This document shows positions 18,539-27,332 of a stretch of DNA of 64,000 nt, piece by piece (position 1 is the stretch's first letter; every line of letters begins with the position of its first letter). The DNA comes from Paracoccus zhejiangensis (GTDB lineage: Bacteria; Pseudomonadota; Alphaproteobacteria; Rhodobacterales; Rhodobacteraceae). The position numbers and the translations under genes are program-made. The stretch is taken from assembly GCF_002847445.1 (NCBI RefSeq), contig NZ_CP025431.1, positions 62,001 through 126,000 of the forward strand. The letters run 5' to 3'. The notes beneath the pieces were generated by a model. That model worked only from the letters and a program-made list of their open reading frames with translations, searched no databases and was not told the DNA's origin.

Positions 18539-18550
18539 TTTATGCATAAA
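18539..18550. promoter_or_regulatory. 12-bp palindrome upstream of tpsB
   Basis: TTTATGCATAAA, a perfect palindrome in an A+T-rich leader between ompA and tpsB, about 130 bp before the tpsB start. It could be an operator or part of the promoter of the secretion operon. No regulator is assigned. Confidence 0.35.
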
Positions 18551-18683
18551 TAATTCTAGCCGCCCAAAAATGTTTTCCGGCAACAGCGAAAGGATATTCG
18601 CTGATAAACGTCTGGACAGTAACACCTTTCGGGTTATTCTGAAATTAACCACGATCCAAAAGATTGCCTCCAAGGGGTTCCCT

Positions 18684-20447
18684 ATGGCCAAAGCTGACGC
18701 CAGACAAACCGGCCGTGCGGCGATCTGGAGGCGGATGCAGCTGGCTTGCGCCGCCTCGCTTTGCCTCGCGGCACCGGCAGCCCTGTCGCAGACCGCAAGT
18801 TCGGTCACGCCGGACTCCTTCCAGCCGCAACTGCAGGATCTCGGCGGTTCGGTCGTGTTCAGCGGCAATACCGGGACGCAGGCGCCACCGGGATCGGACC
18901 AGATCGGCATCACCCTCTCGGGCGTGACGCTGGAGGGGGCATTTCCGCAGATGGCCGCGGCCAATGCCGGGTTCGAACAGCGGTTGACCCGTGGCCGGAT
19001 TCCCGTTTCGGAGCTTTTCGAGGCCTCGAGCGAGCTCGAAGCCGCCTATGCCCAGGCCGGGTTCGTGCTGGCGCGGGTGGTGCTGCCCCAGCAGTCGCTG
19101 CGCGATGGCGGTGTCCTGCGCGTCAGCGTGATCGACGGCTTCGTCGAGGCGATCGACACCTCGCGCACGCCGCCCGAGATTCGCCGCCGCATCGATACGC
19201 TGACCGGCCCGCTGCTGGAACGCAAATCCATCACCCTCGCGCAACTGGAACGCCAGCTTCTCTTGGCCGGCGATGTCTCGGGCGTGGCGCTAGGATCGGC
19301 ATTGGCCACCGGGCAGCGGCCGGGCGGCACGGTGATCGCCCTGGAGCCGGAATTCCGCCGGATCACCGGCTTTGTCGGCTTTGACAATTTCGCCCCGCCG
19401 GAACTGGGCAGCATCGCGCCCGACGACCTGCACGGGCTGGTGTTGAATTCCGGGTTCGAGTTGAACAGCCTTCTGGGCTATGGCGAGACCGTCTATGGCC
19501 GCCTGTCCGCGTCGCCCAAGGGCGTGCTGTCCAGCGATCCGCGCTATCGCGTGCTGGCACTTGGCGGGGTCATGCCCATCGGCTCGTCGGGGCTGGCGCT
19601 GAACCTCGAACTGACCACCAGCGACACCACCCCCGACACCGACGAACAGCCGACCCGCTCGGATTTCGACCGCCAGTCCTTCCGGCTGATCTATCCCTGG
19701 ATCCGCTCGCGGCAGATGAACCTGACCTCGCAACTCATGCTCGACCGCCAGACCGACGAGATGAACCTGCGGACCTCGGGCCTGCCGGCGGTGTTCCGTG
19801 ATCAGTTGACCGTGCTGCGCTTCGGCACCAGCCTCGCCTATACCCATCAAAGCGGCAGCTTCTCCGAGGCCGGTGTGGTCCTGTCCCGCGGCATCGATGC
19901 CTTTGGCGCGCGAACCGCCGAGGATGCCGCCGGAACGCTGGTGCCGCTGTCGCGGCAGGGGGCGGATGCGACCTTCACCAAGATCGTCGGTTCGGCCACC
20001 CATCAGCGCGCCCTTGGCGAACGCTTTGCCCTGTCGATGACCGGGCGCTTCCAGACCGCCTTCGGCGACCCGCTTCTGACCTCGGAACAGTTCAGCATCG
20101 CCGGCCCGAACGAATTGTCGGCCTTCGATTCCGGCGATCTGCGCGGTGACAGTGGCTGGGTCTTGCGGGCCGAACTGTCGCATCCCCGCTCGGTCGAGCT
20201 GCGCGGCACCCCCTTCACGCTCAGCCCCTATGCCTTTGCCGGGGTCGGCGAGGTCAGCATCGAACGGCCAACCGCGGTCGAGGCTTCGTCGGAATCGGCC
20301 CATGCCATCGGCATCGGCCTCGATCTTGTTTCGCAGACCGGATCCCGTTTCCGGTCGAATTCCCTGAGAATCGAATACGGAAGAGGAGAGCGCGATCATG
20401 GCTCGGACAATTCTCGCGTCAGTCTTTCCGGGAATTTCCGGTTCTGA
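18684..20447 (+). CDS. TpsB, two-partner secretion outer-membrane transporter
   Basis: A 587-aa ShlB/FhaC/HecB-type protein of the Omp85 superfamily that exports the TpsA partner across the outer membrane. The signal peptide ends near PAALSQ; POTRA-like segments follow (IGITLSGVTLEGAF, then FVLARVVLPQQSLRDGGVLRVSVIDGFVE, typical of these proteins), then a beta-barrel region ending in RVSLSGNFRF with a terminal Phe. ATG 18684 is chosen because AAGGGG lies 6 bp upstream and a classical signal peptide begins there; the longer reading from 18570 adds non-signal-like residues. Its end overlaps tpsA by 50 bp. Confidence 0.9.
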   Translation: MAKADARQTGRAAIWRRMQLACAASLCLAAPAALSQTASSVTPDSFQPQLQDLGGSVVFSGNTGTQAPPGSDQIGITLSGVTLEGAFPQMAAANAGFEQRLTRGRIPVSELFEASSELEAAYAQAGFVLARVVLPQQSLRDGGVLRVSVIDGFVEAIDTSRTPPEIRRRIDTLTGPLLERKSITLAQLERQLLLAGDVSGVALGSALATGQRPGGTVIALEPEFRRITGFVGFDNFAPPELGSIAPDDLHGLVLNSGFELNSLLGYGETVYGRLSASPKGVLSSDPRYRVLALGGVMPIGSSGLALNLELTTSDTTPDTDEQPTRSDFDRQSFRLIYPWIRSRQMNLTSQLMLDRQTDEMNLRTSGLPAVFRDQLTVLRFGTSLAYTHQSGSFSEAGVVLSRGIDAFGARTAEDAAGTLVPLSRQGADATFTKIVGSATHQRALGERFALSMTGRFQTAFGDPLLTSEQFSIAGPNELSAFDSGDLRGDSGWVLRAELSHPRSVELRGTPFTLSPYAFAGVGEVSIERPTAVEASSESAHAIGIGLDLVSQTGSRFRSNSLRIEYGRGERDHGSDNSRVSLSGNFRF

Positions 20448-23400
20448 TCACCCCCGGCCGCTCCGGGCCGTGCTGCTGGCCAGCACGCTCATCGCCGCCC
20501 TGCCGACAGCCGGCCTGACGCAGGAACTGCCCACCGGCGGCTCGGTCGCCAGCGGCTCCGTCTCGATCGGTTCCAGCGCGCCGGGATCGATGCAGATCCA
20601 GCAGGGCTCGGACCGGGCGGTGGTCAACTGGAACAGCTTCTCCATCGGCAGCGGCGGCGCGGTGAATATCCGCCAGCCCGGCACCAGCAGCGCCATCCTG
20701 AACCGCGTCACCGGCGACACCACCAGCCAGATCCACGGTTCGCTGACGGCCAACGGCCAGGTCCATATCGTCAACCCGAACGGCATCCTGATCGGTCGGA
20801 ACGGGCAGGTCCGCACCGGCGGCGGCTTCGTCGCCTCGACGCTGGATGTCTCGGACGATGATTTCAACCGGGGCCGCTTCAGCTATCGCGGCAACGGCGC
20901 CTCGAAGGGCGTGACCAACCTTGGCTCGATCACGGTCGGCAGTGGTGGCTATGCTGCACTGATCGGCGGGCGGGTGAACAATGCCGGCACCATCGTCGCG
21001 CCGCTTGGCCGCATCGGGCTTGGCGCGGGCGAGCGGGTAACGCTGGACCTGTCGGGCGATGGCTTCCTGCAGGTCGCCCTGCCCTCGGAAGATGACGGCG
21101 ATGACAGCGCCCTGATCCAAAACTCGGGCCGGGTCTCGGCCGATGGCGGGCGTATCGAGATGAAGGCCGCGACCGCCCGCGATGCCGCGCGCAACGCCAT
21201 CAACCTCTCGGGCGTGGCCGAGGCGCGCTCGGTCTCGATGCAGAACGGCGCCATCGTTCTGGGCGGCGGCAGCGGCGGGGTGGTGCGCGTCACCGGCCGC
21301 GTCAGCGTGGCCGCACCCCGCCAGCCGGTCCGCAATCCGGGGCTGAGCAGCTCCAGCCGCCCGCCCCGGCAGACCGGCGGCACCATCGACATCACCGGCC
21401 AGCAGATCATGCTGCTGGGTGCGCTGCTGGATGCCAGCGGCGATGGCGGCGGCGGTCGCGTGCGCATCGGCGGCGATTTCGCGGGCCAAGGGTCCCTGCC
21501 CCATGCCGACAGCGTCAGCGCCGATGCCGAGACCCGGATCACCGCCGATGCCCTGACCGAGGGCAATGGCGGGCGCATCGTGCTCTGGTCCGACCGGCGC
21601 ACCGGCTTCGTCGGCAACATGTCTGCACGCGGCGGCAGCGAGGGCGGCAAGGGCGGCTTTGTGGAGGTCTCCAGCGGCGGATCGGTCCTCTATGACGGCC
21701 GCACCGACCTGCGCGCGCCGAAGGGCAGTTGGGGGACGCTGCTGATCGACCCCACGGATATCTTTGTCCCCGGCACAGTGAGCGAAGACACGATCGAGAC
21801 AGCCCTCGCGCTGGGGAATTATACGCTGGATACCTCGGCGGCCGGCGAGGGTGCGGGCGATATTTTCATCGGCGACGACTCGATTGGCGGCGGCGACATC
21901 AGCTGGACGGCTGACACCCAGTTTCGGCTGATCGCCAACCGCGACATCGTGATTACCAGCACGATCAGCGGCGCGAACGGTCGGCTGAGCCTCGAGGCAG
22001 GCCGCGACATCACCCTGCGCGGCGCCGATCTGACCACATCGGGGCTGACGATGGATGCCACGACCATCTTCATATCCGGCTCCAGCGTGACCGAAACCGG
22101 TGCCAGGGGTCGCGTCAGAACCGACAATTTCATCATGTCCGACGGTCAATGGACCCAACGCGGCGGGACGCTGTCGCCTTTCGCGGCCGGCAACTTCAAT
22201 CTGACCGAAGCGGCCAGTTTCCTGCGGGTCCGGGGTGGCACCGGCACCGCCACCAATCCCTATCTACTGACCGATGTCTACGGCCTTCAGGGGATGGATT
22301 CCTTCGTGAGCCGGGGTGAGGAAGTTCCCCCGCTGCTCAACAGCCATTTCGCATTGGCAAACGATATCACTGCCAGCGGAACGGCAGGCTGGTTCAGTGG
22401 GTTTACCGACGCGGCGGGTTTCAATCCCATCGGCTTCGACCAGGGCGAAGGCAGCGATCCGTTCACCGGCAGCCTCGATGGGCGCGGATACAGGATCATT
22501 GGCCTTTCCGTTGGCAGCGGCAATGCCGAGGGCGGGCTCTTCGCCTATACGGATGGTGCGACCATTCGCAACCTCACCCTGACTGGCCTACAGATCAGCG
22601 CCAGCGATGTCGCCGGCGGACTTATCGCACTGGCCGATGACACGACGGTCAGCAATGTCCACACCGCCGGCAGCGTCGCCATGCAAGGCAACGACTTTTA
22701 CAAGACAGCCGGCGGCCTTGTCGGCGTCATGGATGGCGGCAGGATCACCCTTTCCTCATCGGCAGCAACAGTTCAGATTACCCAGAGCCCCGGTGAGGGC
22801 GCCGATGTTTCGGCTGGTGGCCTGGCCGGTGAAGTCTATTCAGGCAGCGTCATCGACCGCTCGCGCGCGACCGGTAATGTGACCGTCACATCAAGCGAGA
22901 GCGGCTTTTTTTCGGGCGCTATCGGCGGTTTTGTCGGCTATCTGAGCGGTACGATCACCGATGCCTACAGCAGTGGCGATGTCAGCGTTGTTCTCAGCGA
23001 TGGGTTCGGAGCCTCGGCCGAGACCTCTGTGGGTGGCTTTGCCGGATTCCATCGCATCGCCGGCAGGGACGCCACCATGATCCGAACCGCCGCGCATGGC
23101 GATGTCACGGTCACCGGCGGCGATTTCGCGGTGAATGTCGGCGGGCATACCGGAACCAATATCGATGGCGACATCATCGACAGCTATGCTGACGGGGCGG
23201 TGACCTCGTCCTCGAACATGGAACAGACTGTCGGCGGCTTGGTCGGCTTCACCAGCGGCGGCGCGCTGACGAACACCTTTTCCAGCGGCAGGGTAACGAC
23301 CAGCGGCACGGGCTCGCGCAGGGTGGGCGGGCTGATCGGCGGCAACGGTTTTGCGATGCCCACCACCACCGTCACCGCCTCGTTCTTCGACCGCAACCGC

Positions 23401-24756
23401 AGCGGACAGGCACCGAACGGCCTGCCGGGCTATGGCCAGGCGATCAGCACGACGACGCTTCAGGATACCGCCGCCTTCCTGGCGCTGGCCGGATCGCAGG
23501 GCTGGAATTTCAGCACGGTCTGGGCCCCGGGGGATCGCGGCGTGAACCCGGCGATCTATACCATCGACCGCGTGGTCTTTGCCCGCCCGAACAACGTGAC
23601 GCTGCAATACGGTCAGGCCGAAAGCACCAGCACCACCGGCACCACCTACGGCGGCCCCTCGGCCTATGTCTTCGCGCCCACCGGCGACACGCTGGCTGTG
23701 GCATCGGTATTTGACAGCCTGACCTTCCCAAGCCGCAATGTCGGAACCGGCCAGTTCAGCCTGACCACCACCTCGCTCACCAGCGCGCGCGGCGAAAGCT
23801 ACCGCGTCGTCGACCTGCCGGCGACCTACCGGATCACCCCGGCCCCGCTGACCATCCGGGCCTCGGACCAGAGCAAGGCGGCGGGCGCGGGCTTCACCTT
23901 CACCGGCGGAGAGTTCACCACCTCGCGGCTTTTCTATACTGATCGCGTCGGCAGCGTCGACCTGGCCAGCCTTGGCGCGGCATCGGGCGCCGGGGCCGGC
24001 AGCTACGCCATCAGCGGGTCGAATGCCGCAGGTGCGGGCCTGTCGAACTACACCATCACCTATGTGCCCGGTACCATGACCGTGACCCCGGTGGCAGGGC
24101 CGACGGGTACGCCGATCCCGGACGGCATTCCCCGCCCCCTCGACATCCCCGCCTTCGGCCTGCCTAATCCGCAGGACACGATCCTCGTCTCGGATGGTCC
24201 CTTCGCTTCGCCCGACCCGGCCAGCGCCTCGGTCAACGCCACCGGCGCCGCCGTCTCGCAGATCATCCTCGAGGCGCGCAACTCGGCTTCGAGCACGCTG
24301 GCCGAGGTGAACCAGATGTCCTCAGTGCTCGAGATTGCTGCCGCAAGTTGTTCGCAAAGCGATGCCGATGTCAGCCGCTACCTGGCCTGCCTGTCGGACG
24401 CGCTGGATGATTTCGCCAACAAGCTCGACGAGATCTCGACCGACCTGCCGCCCGGCATGGAGAACGTGGCCGAGATCGTCCGCGATGCCCGCCGCAACAT
24501 CGACAGCGCCCGCACCCGTGCCGAGCGCCGCCTTGCCGGGGCGACCACCACCGCCGAGCGCGAGGATATCCGCCGCGATGCGATCAACGAGGCGCGGGGC
24601 GCCATCGCCAGCGCCTCGGCCCAGATACGCGAGGCGATCACGCTGGTGCGCGCCGATGACCCTGAACTGGCCCGCGTCCATGCCGCGACGATCAACCGCG
24701 TGGCCGAGGCTGTCGACAGCGTCGGCATCGAACTGGCGCGCGCCGTGGATCTTTGA
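20398..24756 (+). CDS. TpsA, filamentous haemagglutinin-like exoprotein
   Basis: A 1,452-aa secreted protein. After a signal peptide (about 1-42) comes the TPS secretion domain with VNWNSFSIG and the family signature NPNGI (126-130). Beta-helix repeats follow, then GLUG-type repeats (GGLVGVMDGG, GGFVGYLSG, GGLVGFTSGG; about 740-1010), MBG-like modules (LPATYRITPAPLTI, about 1150-1240), a Pro-rich segment, and an unusual charged helical tail from about 1290. The only two cysteines in the protein are Cys1318 and Cys1331. It overlaps tpsB by 50 bp and the caspase gene by 1 bp, so all three are coupled. Confidence 0.9.
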   Translation: MARTILASVFPGISGSDHPRPLRAVLLASTLIAALPTAGLTQELPTGGSVASGSVSIGSSAPGSMQIQQGSDRAVVNWNSFSIGSGGAVNIRQPGTSSAILNRVTGDTTSQIHGSLTANGQVHIVNPNGILIGRNGQVRTGGGFVASTLDVSDDDFNRGRFSYRGNGASKGVTNLGSITVGSGGYAALIGGRVNNAGTIVAPLGRIGLGAGERVTLDLSGDGFLQVALPSEDDGDDSALIQNSGRVSADGGRIEMKAATARDAARNAINLSGVAEARSVSMQNGAIVLGGGSGGVVRVTGRVSVAAPRQPVRNPGLSSSSRPPRQTGGTIDITGQQIMLLGALLDASGDGGGGRVRIGGDFAGQGSLPHADSVSADAETRITADALTEGNGGRIVLWSDRRTGFVGNMSARGGSEGGKGGFVEVSSGGSVLYDGRTDLRAPKGSWGTLLIDPTDIFVPGTVSEDTIETALALGNYTLDTSAAGEGAGDIFIGDDSIGGGDISWTADTQFRLIANRDIVITSTISGANGRLSLEAGRDITLRGADLTTSGLTMDATTIFISGSSVTETGARGRVRTDNFIMSDGQWTQRGGTLSPFAAGNFNLTEAASFLRVRGGTGTATNPYLLTDVYGLQGMDSFVSRGEEVPPLLNSHFALANDITASGTAGWFSGFTDAAGFNPIGFDQGEGSDPFTGSLDGRGYRIIGLSVGSGNAEGGLFAYTDGATIRNLTLTGLQISASDVAGGLIALADDTTVSNVHTAGSVAMQGNDFYKTAGGLVGVMDGGRITLSSSAATVQITQSPGEGADVSAGGLAGEVYSGSVIDRSRATGNVTVTSSESGFFSGAIGGFVGYLSGTITDAYSSGDVSVVLSDGFGASAETSVGGFAGFHRIAGRDATMIRTAAHGDVTVTGGDFAVNVGGHTGTNIDGDIIDSYADGAVTSSSNMEQTVGGLVGFTSGGALTNTFSSGRVTTSGTGSRRVGGLIGGNGFAMPTTTVTASFFDRNRSGQAPNGLPGYGQAISTTTLQDTAAFLALAGSQGWNFSTVWAPGDRGVNPAIYTIDRVVFARPNNVTLQYGQAESTSTTGTTYGGPSAYVFAPTGDTLAVASVFDSLTFPSRNVGTGQFSLTTTSLTSARGESYRVVDLPATYRITPAPLTIRASDQSKAAGAGFTFTGGEFTTSRLFYTDRVGSVDLASLGAASGAGAGSYAISGSNAAGAGLSNYTITYVPGTMTVTPVAGPTGTPIPDGIPRPLDIPAFGLPNPQDTILVSDGPFASPDPASASVNATGAAVSQIILEARNSASSTLAEVNQMSSVLEIAAASCSQSDADVSRYLACLSDALDDFANKLDEISTDLPPGMENVAEIVRDARRNIDSARTRAERRLAGATTTAEREDIRRDAINEARGAIASASAQIREAITLVRADDPELARVHAATINRVAEAVDSVGIELARAVDL

Positions 24757-26681
24757 TGGCGGCGCTGCGGTTTCTGCTTCTGGCCGCGCTGGCGATCCTG
24801 TGGACCGGCGCGGCGAGGGCGGCGGACCGCGTGGCGCTGGTCATCGGCAATTCCGACTACCAGGCTGTCACCACGCTCGAGAACCCCCGGAACGACGCGC
24901 TGGACCTGTCGGTCGCGCTCGAGGGGCTGGGCTTCGAGGTCATCCTTGGCCGCGACCTGACCCGCGAGGGGATGCAGCAATCGACCCGTGATTTCGCCGA
25001 TGCCGCCAAGGATGCGCAGGTGGCGCTGTTCTTCTATGCCGGTCATGGCTTCCAGGTCGGCGGCCAGAACTACCTGGTTCCCACCGATGCCCGCATCGCC
25101 CGCCCCGAGGATGCGACCCTGCAGACCTTTGCCATGACCGAGATCCTGGCCGCGCTGAAGGACAGCCCGGCGCTGAAACTGGTGTTCCTCGATGCCTGCC
25201 GCGACAATCCCTTTGGCGCAACCCTGCAGCGGGATGGCGAGGCCGGTGAGGGTCTGGCGCGCATCGGCACCGAGGCCGATTTCCTCTTTGCCTATGCCAC
25301 CCAGCCCGGCAATGTCGCCTTTGACGGGACCGGGCGGAACAGCTTCTTTTCCGCCGCGCTGCTGCACCATCTCTATACCCCGGGACAGCCGATTTCCGAC
25401 ATGATGATCGCGGTGCGCCGCGACGTGATGACCGCCACCGGCGGTCAGCAGATCCCGTGGGAGAACTCGTCGCTGACCCGGCAATTCGCCTTTGATACCG
25501 GCCCGCCCGACATGTCGCAGGAAACCCTGTTCTACCAGGTCGCGACCGGCGCGCAGGATGACGCGCTGATGCGGCTCTATGTCGATCTTTACCCCGAGGG
25601 TGCGCATGTGGGCGAGGCGCAAAGCTGGCTGCAGACCGGCACCAGCACCCGCTCGATCGAGCGCGGCGACGACGCCGAACAGGCGCGGCGGTTGTGGACG
25701 CTGGCGCAGCGCAGCCGGGTGCGGCCCCTGCTGCAATTCTATCTCGACCGCTATCCCGAAGGGGCCGATGCCGCGCAGGCCCGGCAATTGCTGGATCTTC
25801 TGCCCGACCTGCAGGACAGCACCCCCGCCGCATTGTGCGAACGTCTGGCGACCCATCCCCGCGATGCCGTGGCCGGGACCTCGGGCGTGCCCTTCGAGCG
25901 GCTGCAACAGAATGCCGTCGCCGCGATCCAGGCCTGCTCGGCGGCGGTGACGCAATCACCGAACCTGCCGCATTACGTCGCGCTGCTGGCGCGGGCGACG
26001 GCCGCCTCGGGCGATCTTGGGCGGGCGGTCGCGCTGTACGAAACCGCCGCCGACCGGGGCGACCTGCGCGCGATGGTCAGCCTCGCCCAGCTGAAGGAAA
26101 GCGGCAATGGCATGGCCGTCGATATCCCCGGCGCGATGGCGCTTTACGAAAAGGCCGCCGAGGCCGGCAGCCTCGATGCGATGAACAACCTCGCCGTGAC
26201 CCTGTTCGAGGGCAAGGACCTGCCCAAGGACCAGCCCCGCGCATTGGCGCTGTTGCAGCGCGCCTCGGACGAGGGTTCGGCGCAGGCGACCTATAACCTT
26301 GGCTACATGCGGCTGAACGAGGTCATCGGCACCCCGCCCGAGGCGCTGGATTTCTTCCTGCGCGCGGCCAAGGGCGGCGACACCCGCGGCTATCGCGCCG
26401 CGGCGATCATGCTGGACAAGGGCGGCATGATCGACCGCAACCCCGCCGAGGCCGCCAACGCCCTGCTGCGCGCCACCGCCGAGGATGACGGCACCGTGCT
26501 GGCCGATCTCAGCGCCAATACCGGCGGCTGGTCCAGCGACACGATCACCCAGGTGCAGCTGAAGCTGGCGGCGGCGGGGCTCTACACCAGCGATGTGGAT
26601 GGCCGAACGGGGCCGGGCTTCACGGCGGCGCTGACCGGCTGGCGCAATGGCGGGTTCGATGCGGAGGTGCTGGGCGAGTGA
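24756..26681 (+). CDS. Exported caspase-fold (C14) protease with Sel1 repeats and PG-binding end
   Basis: A 641-aa protein beginning with a signal peptide (about 1-23). The p20-type caspase domain (about 25-250) has the catalytic dyad: His97 in FYAGHGFQ and Cys148 in FLDACRDNPF. Sel1-like repeats lie at about 400-560 (AVALYETAADRGDLRAMVSL and similar). The end (about 590-635) resembles PG_binding_1 (ITQVQLKLAAAGLYTSDVDG). ATG 24756 overlaps the tpsA stop as TGATG; a TTG one codon earlier is a weaker option. Its place in the TPS operon suggests a periplasmic or surface role tied to TpsA; that is inference. Confidence 0.85.
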   Translation: MAALRFLLLAALAILWTGAARAADRVALVIGNSDYQAVTTLENPRNDALDLSVALEGLGFEVILGRDLTREGMQQSTRDFADAAKDAQVALFFYAGHGFQVGGQNYLVPTDARIARPEDATLQTFAMTEILAALKDSPALKLVFLDACRDNPFGATLQRDGEAGEGLARIGTEADFLFAYATQPGNVAFDGTGRNSFFSAALLHHLYTPGQPISDMMIAVRRDVMTATGGQQIPWENSSLTRQFAFDTGPPDMSQETLFYQVATGAQDDALMRLYVDLYPEGAHVGEAQSWLQTGTSTRSIERGDDAEQARRLWTLAQRSRVRPLLQFYLDRYPEGADAAQARQLLDLLPDLQDSTPAALCERLATHPRDAVAGTSGVPFERLQQNAVAAIQACSAAVTQSPNLPHYVALLARATAASGDLGRAVALYETAADRGDLRAMVSLAQLKESGNGMAVDIPGAMALYEKAAEAGSLDAMNNLAVTLFEGKDLPKDQPRALALLQRASDEGSAQATYNLGYMRLNEVIGTPPEALDFFLRAAKGGDTRGYRAAAIMLDKGGMIDRNPAEAANALLRATAEDDGTVLADLSANTGGWSSDTITQVQLKLAAAGLYTSDVDGRTGPGFTAALTGWRNGGFDAEVLGE

Positions 26682-26714
26682 GAGACCGTCCCCCAGCCCG
26701 AAGAGAAGGTCCCC

Positions 26715-27290
26715 TCAGAGTGTAATCGGCTCTAGCGATGCGCAATATTTGAAGCTGACGGGCGTGGTGAAATACTCCTCCACATAGTCTTCCTTCCCGC
26801 TCATCGAGAACAGGGAACTGGCCGAACCTTTTCGCGGGCCCGCCGAACCGGAGCCAATCAAGAACCGGAGCGACATCAGGAACGCATCGATCGGCATCTG
26901 GTATTTTTCGAATTCCATCCATTCAAACAAGGTCATACCGCTGCCATCGCCCCTCTTGCGGGACTGGAAGGCCTGCAACAACGCAAGTTCGGTGCCCGAA
27001 AGCAATGGAAGCAGGACAAAGTGATGGTCCGGTGAAATTCCGATCGCAACGATCTTGTCATCGGCCAGCGCCTTTCTGATCGCTTTCTCGCAGGCCTGGA
27101 AATTGGTGTGTGGCAGGACGACTATCGAGCCCGGAACCGCAAGACTCTCGGACAAGACCGTGGCGTTCGCTGAACATGCCGTCGGATCAGCGCTTTCCCC
27201 GCCCCCCGCTACAAGCTTCGCATAATGCTGGGGATCTCTCTGGAGGTTTCCCAGAACGATATTCAGCAACTGCTGTCCTCTTTTTCCCAT
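26715..27290 (-). CDS. Unrecognised protein encoded directly behind clpV
   Basis: A 191-aa protein I do not recognise. No signal peptide or membrane helix is seen. It has a helical N-terminus (GKRGQQLLNIVLGNLQRD), a mixed middle (VVLPHTNFQACEKAIRKAL, then HHFVLLPLLSGTELALLQAF) and a C-terminal part with LFEWMEFEKYQMPIDAFL. ATG 27290 is preferred over 27305 because AAAGGA lies 6 bp upstream. It is 42 bp after clpV on the same strand and reads as co-transcribed. A T6SS effector, immunity or accessory protein is possible from position alone. Confidence 0.65.
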   Translation of the reverse strand: MGKRGQQLLNIVLGNLQRDPQHYAKLVAGGGESADPTACSANATVLSESLAVPGSIVVLPHTNFQACEKAIRKALADDKIVAIGISPDHHFVLLPLLSGTELALLQAFQSRKRGDGSGMTLFEWMEFEKYQMPIDAFLMSLRFLIGSGSAGPRKGSASSLFSMSGKEDYVEEYFTTPVSFKYCASLEPITL

Positions 27291-27332
27291 CGCCGGTCCT
27301 TTCACGTCTTTGGGTGGTCGCGTGGACTGGAG

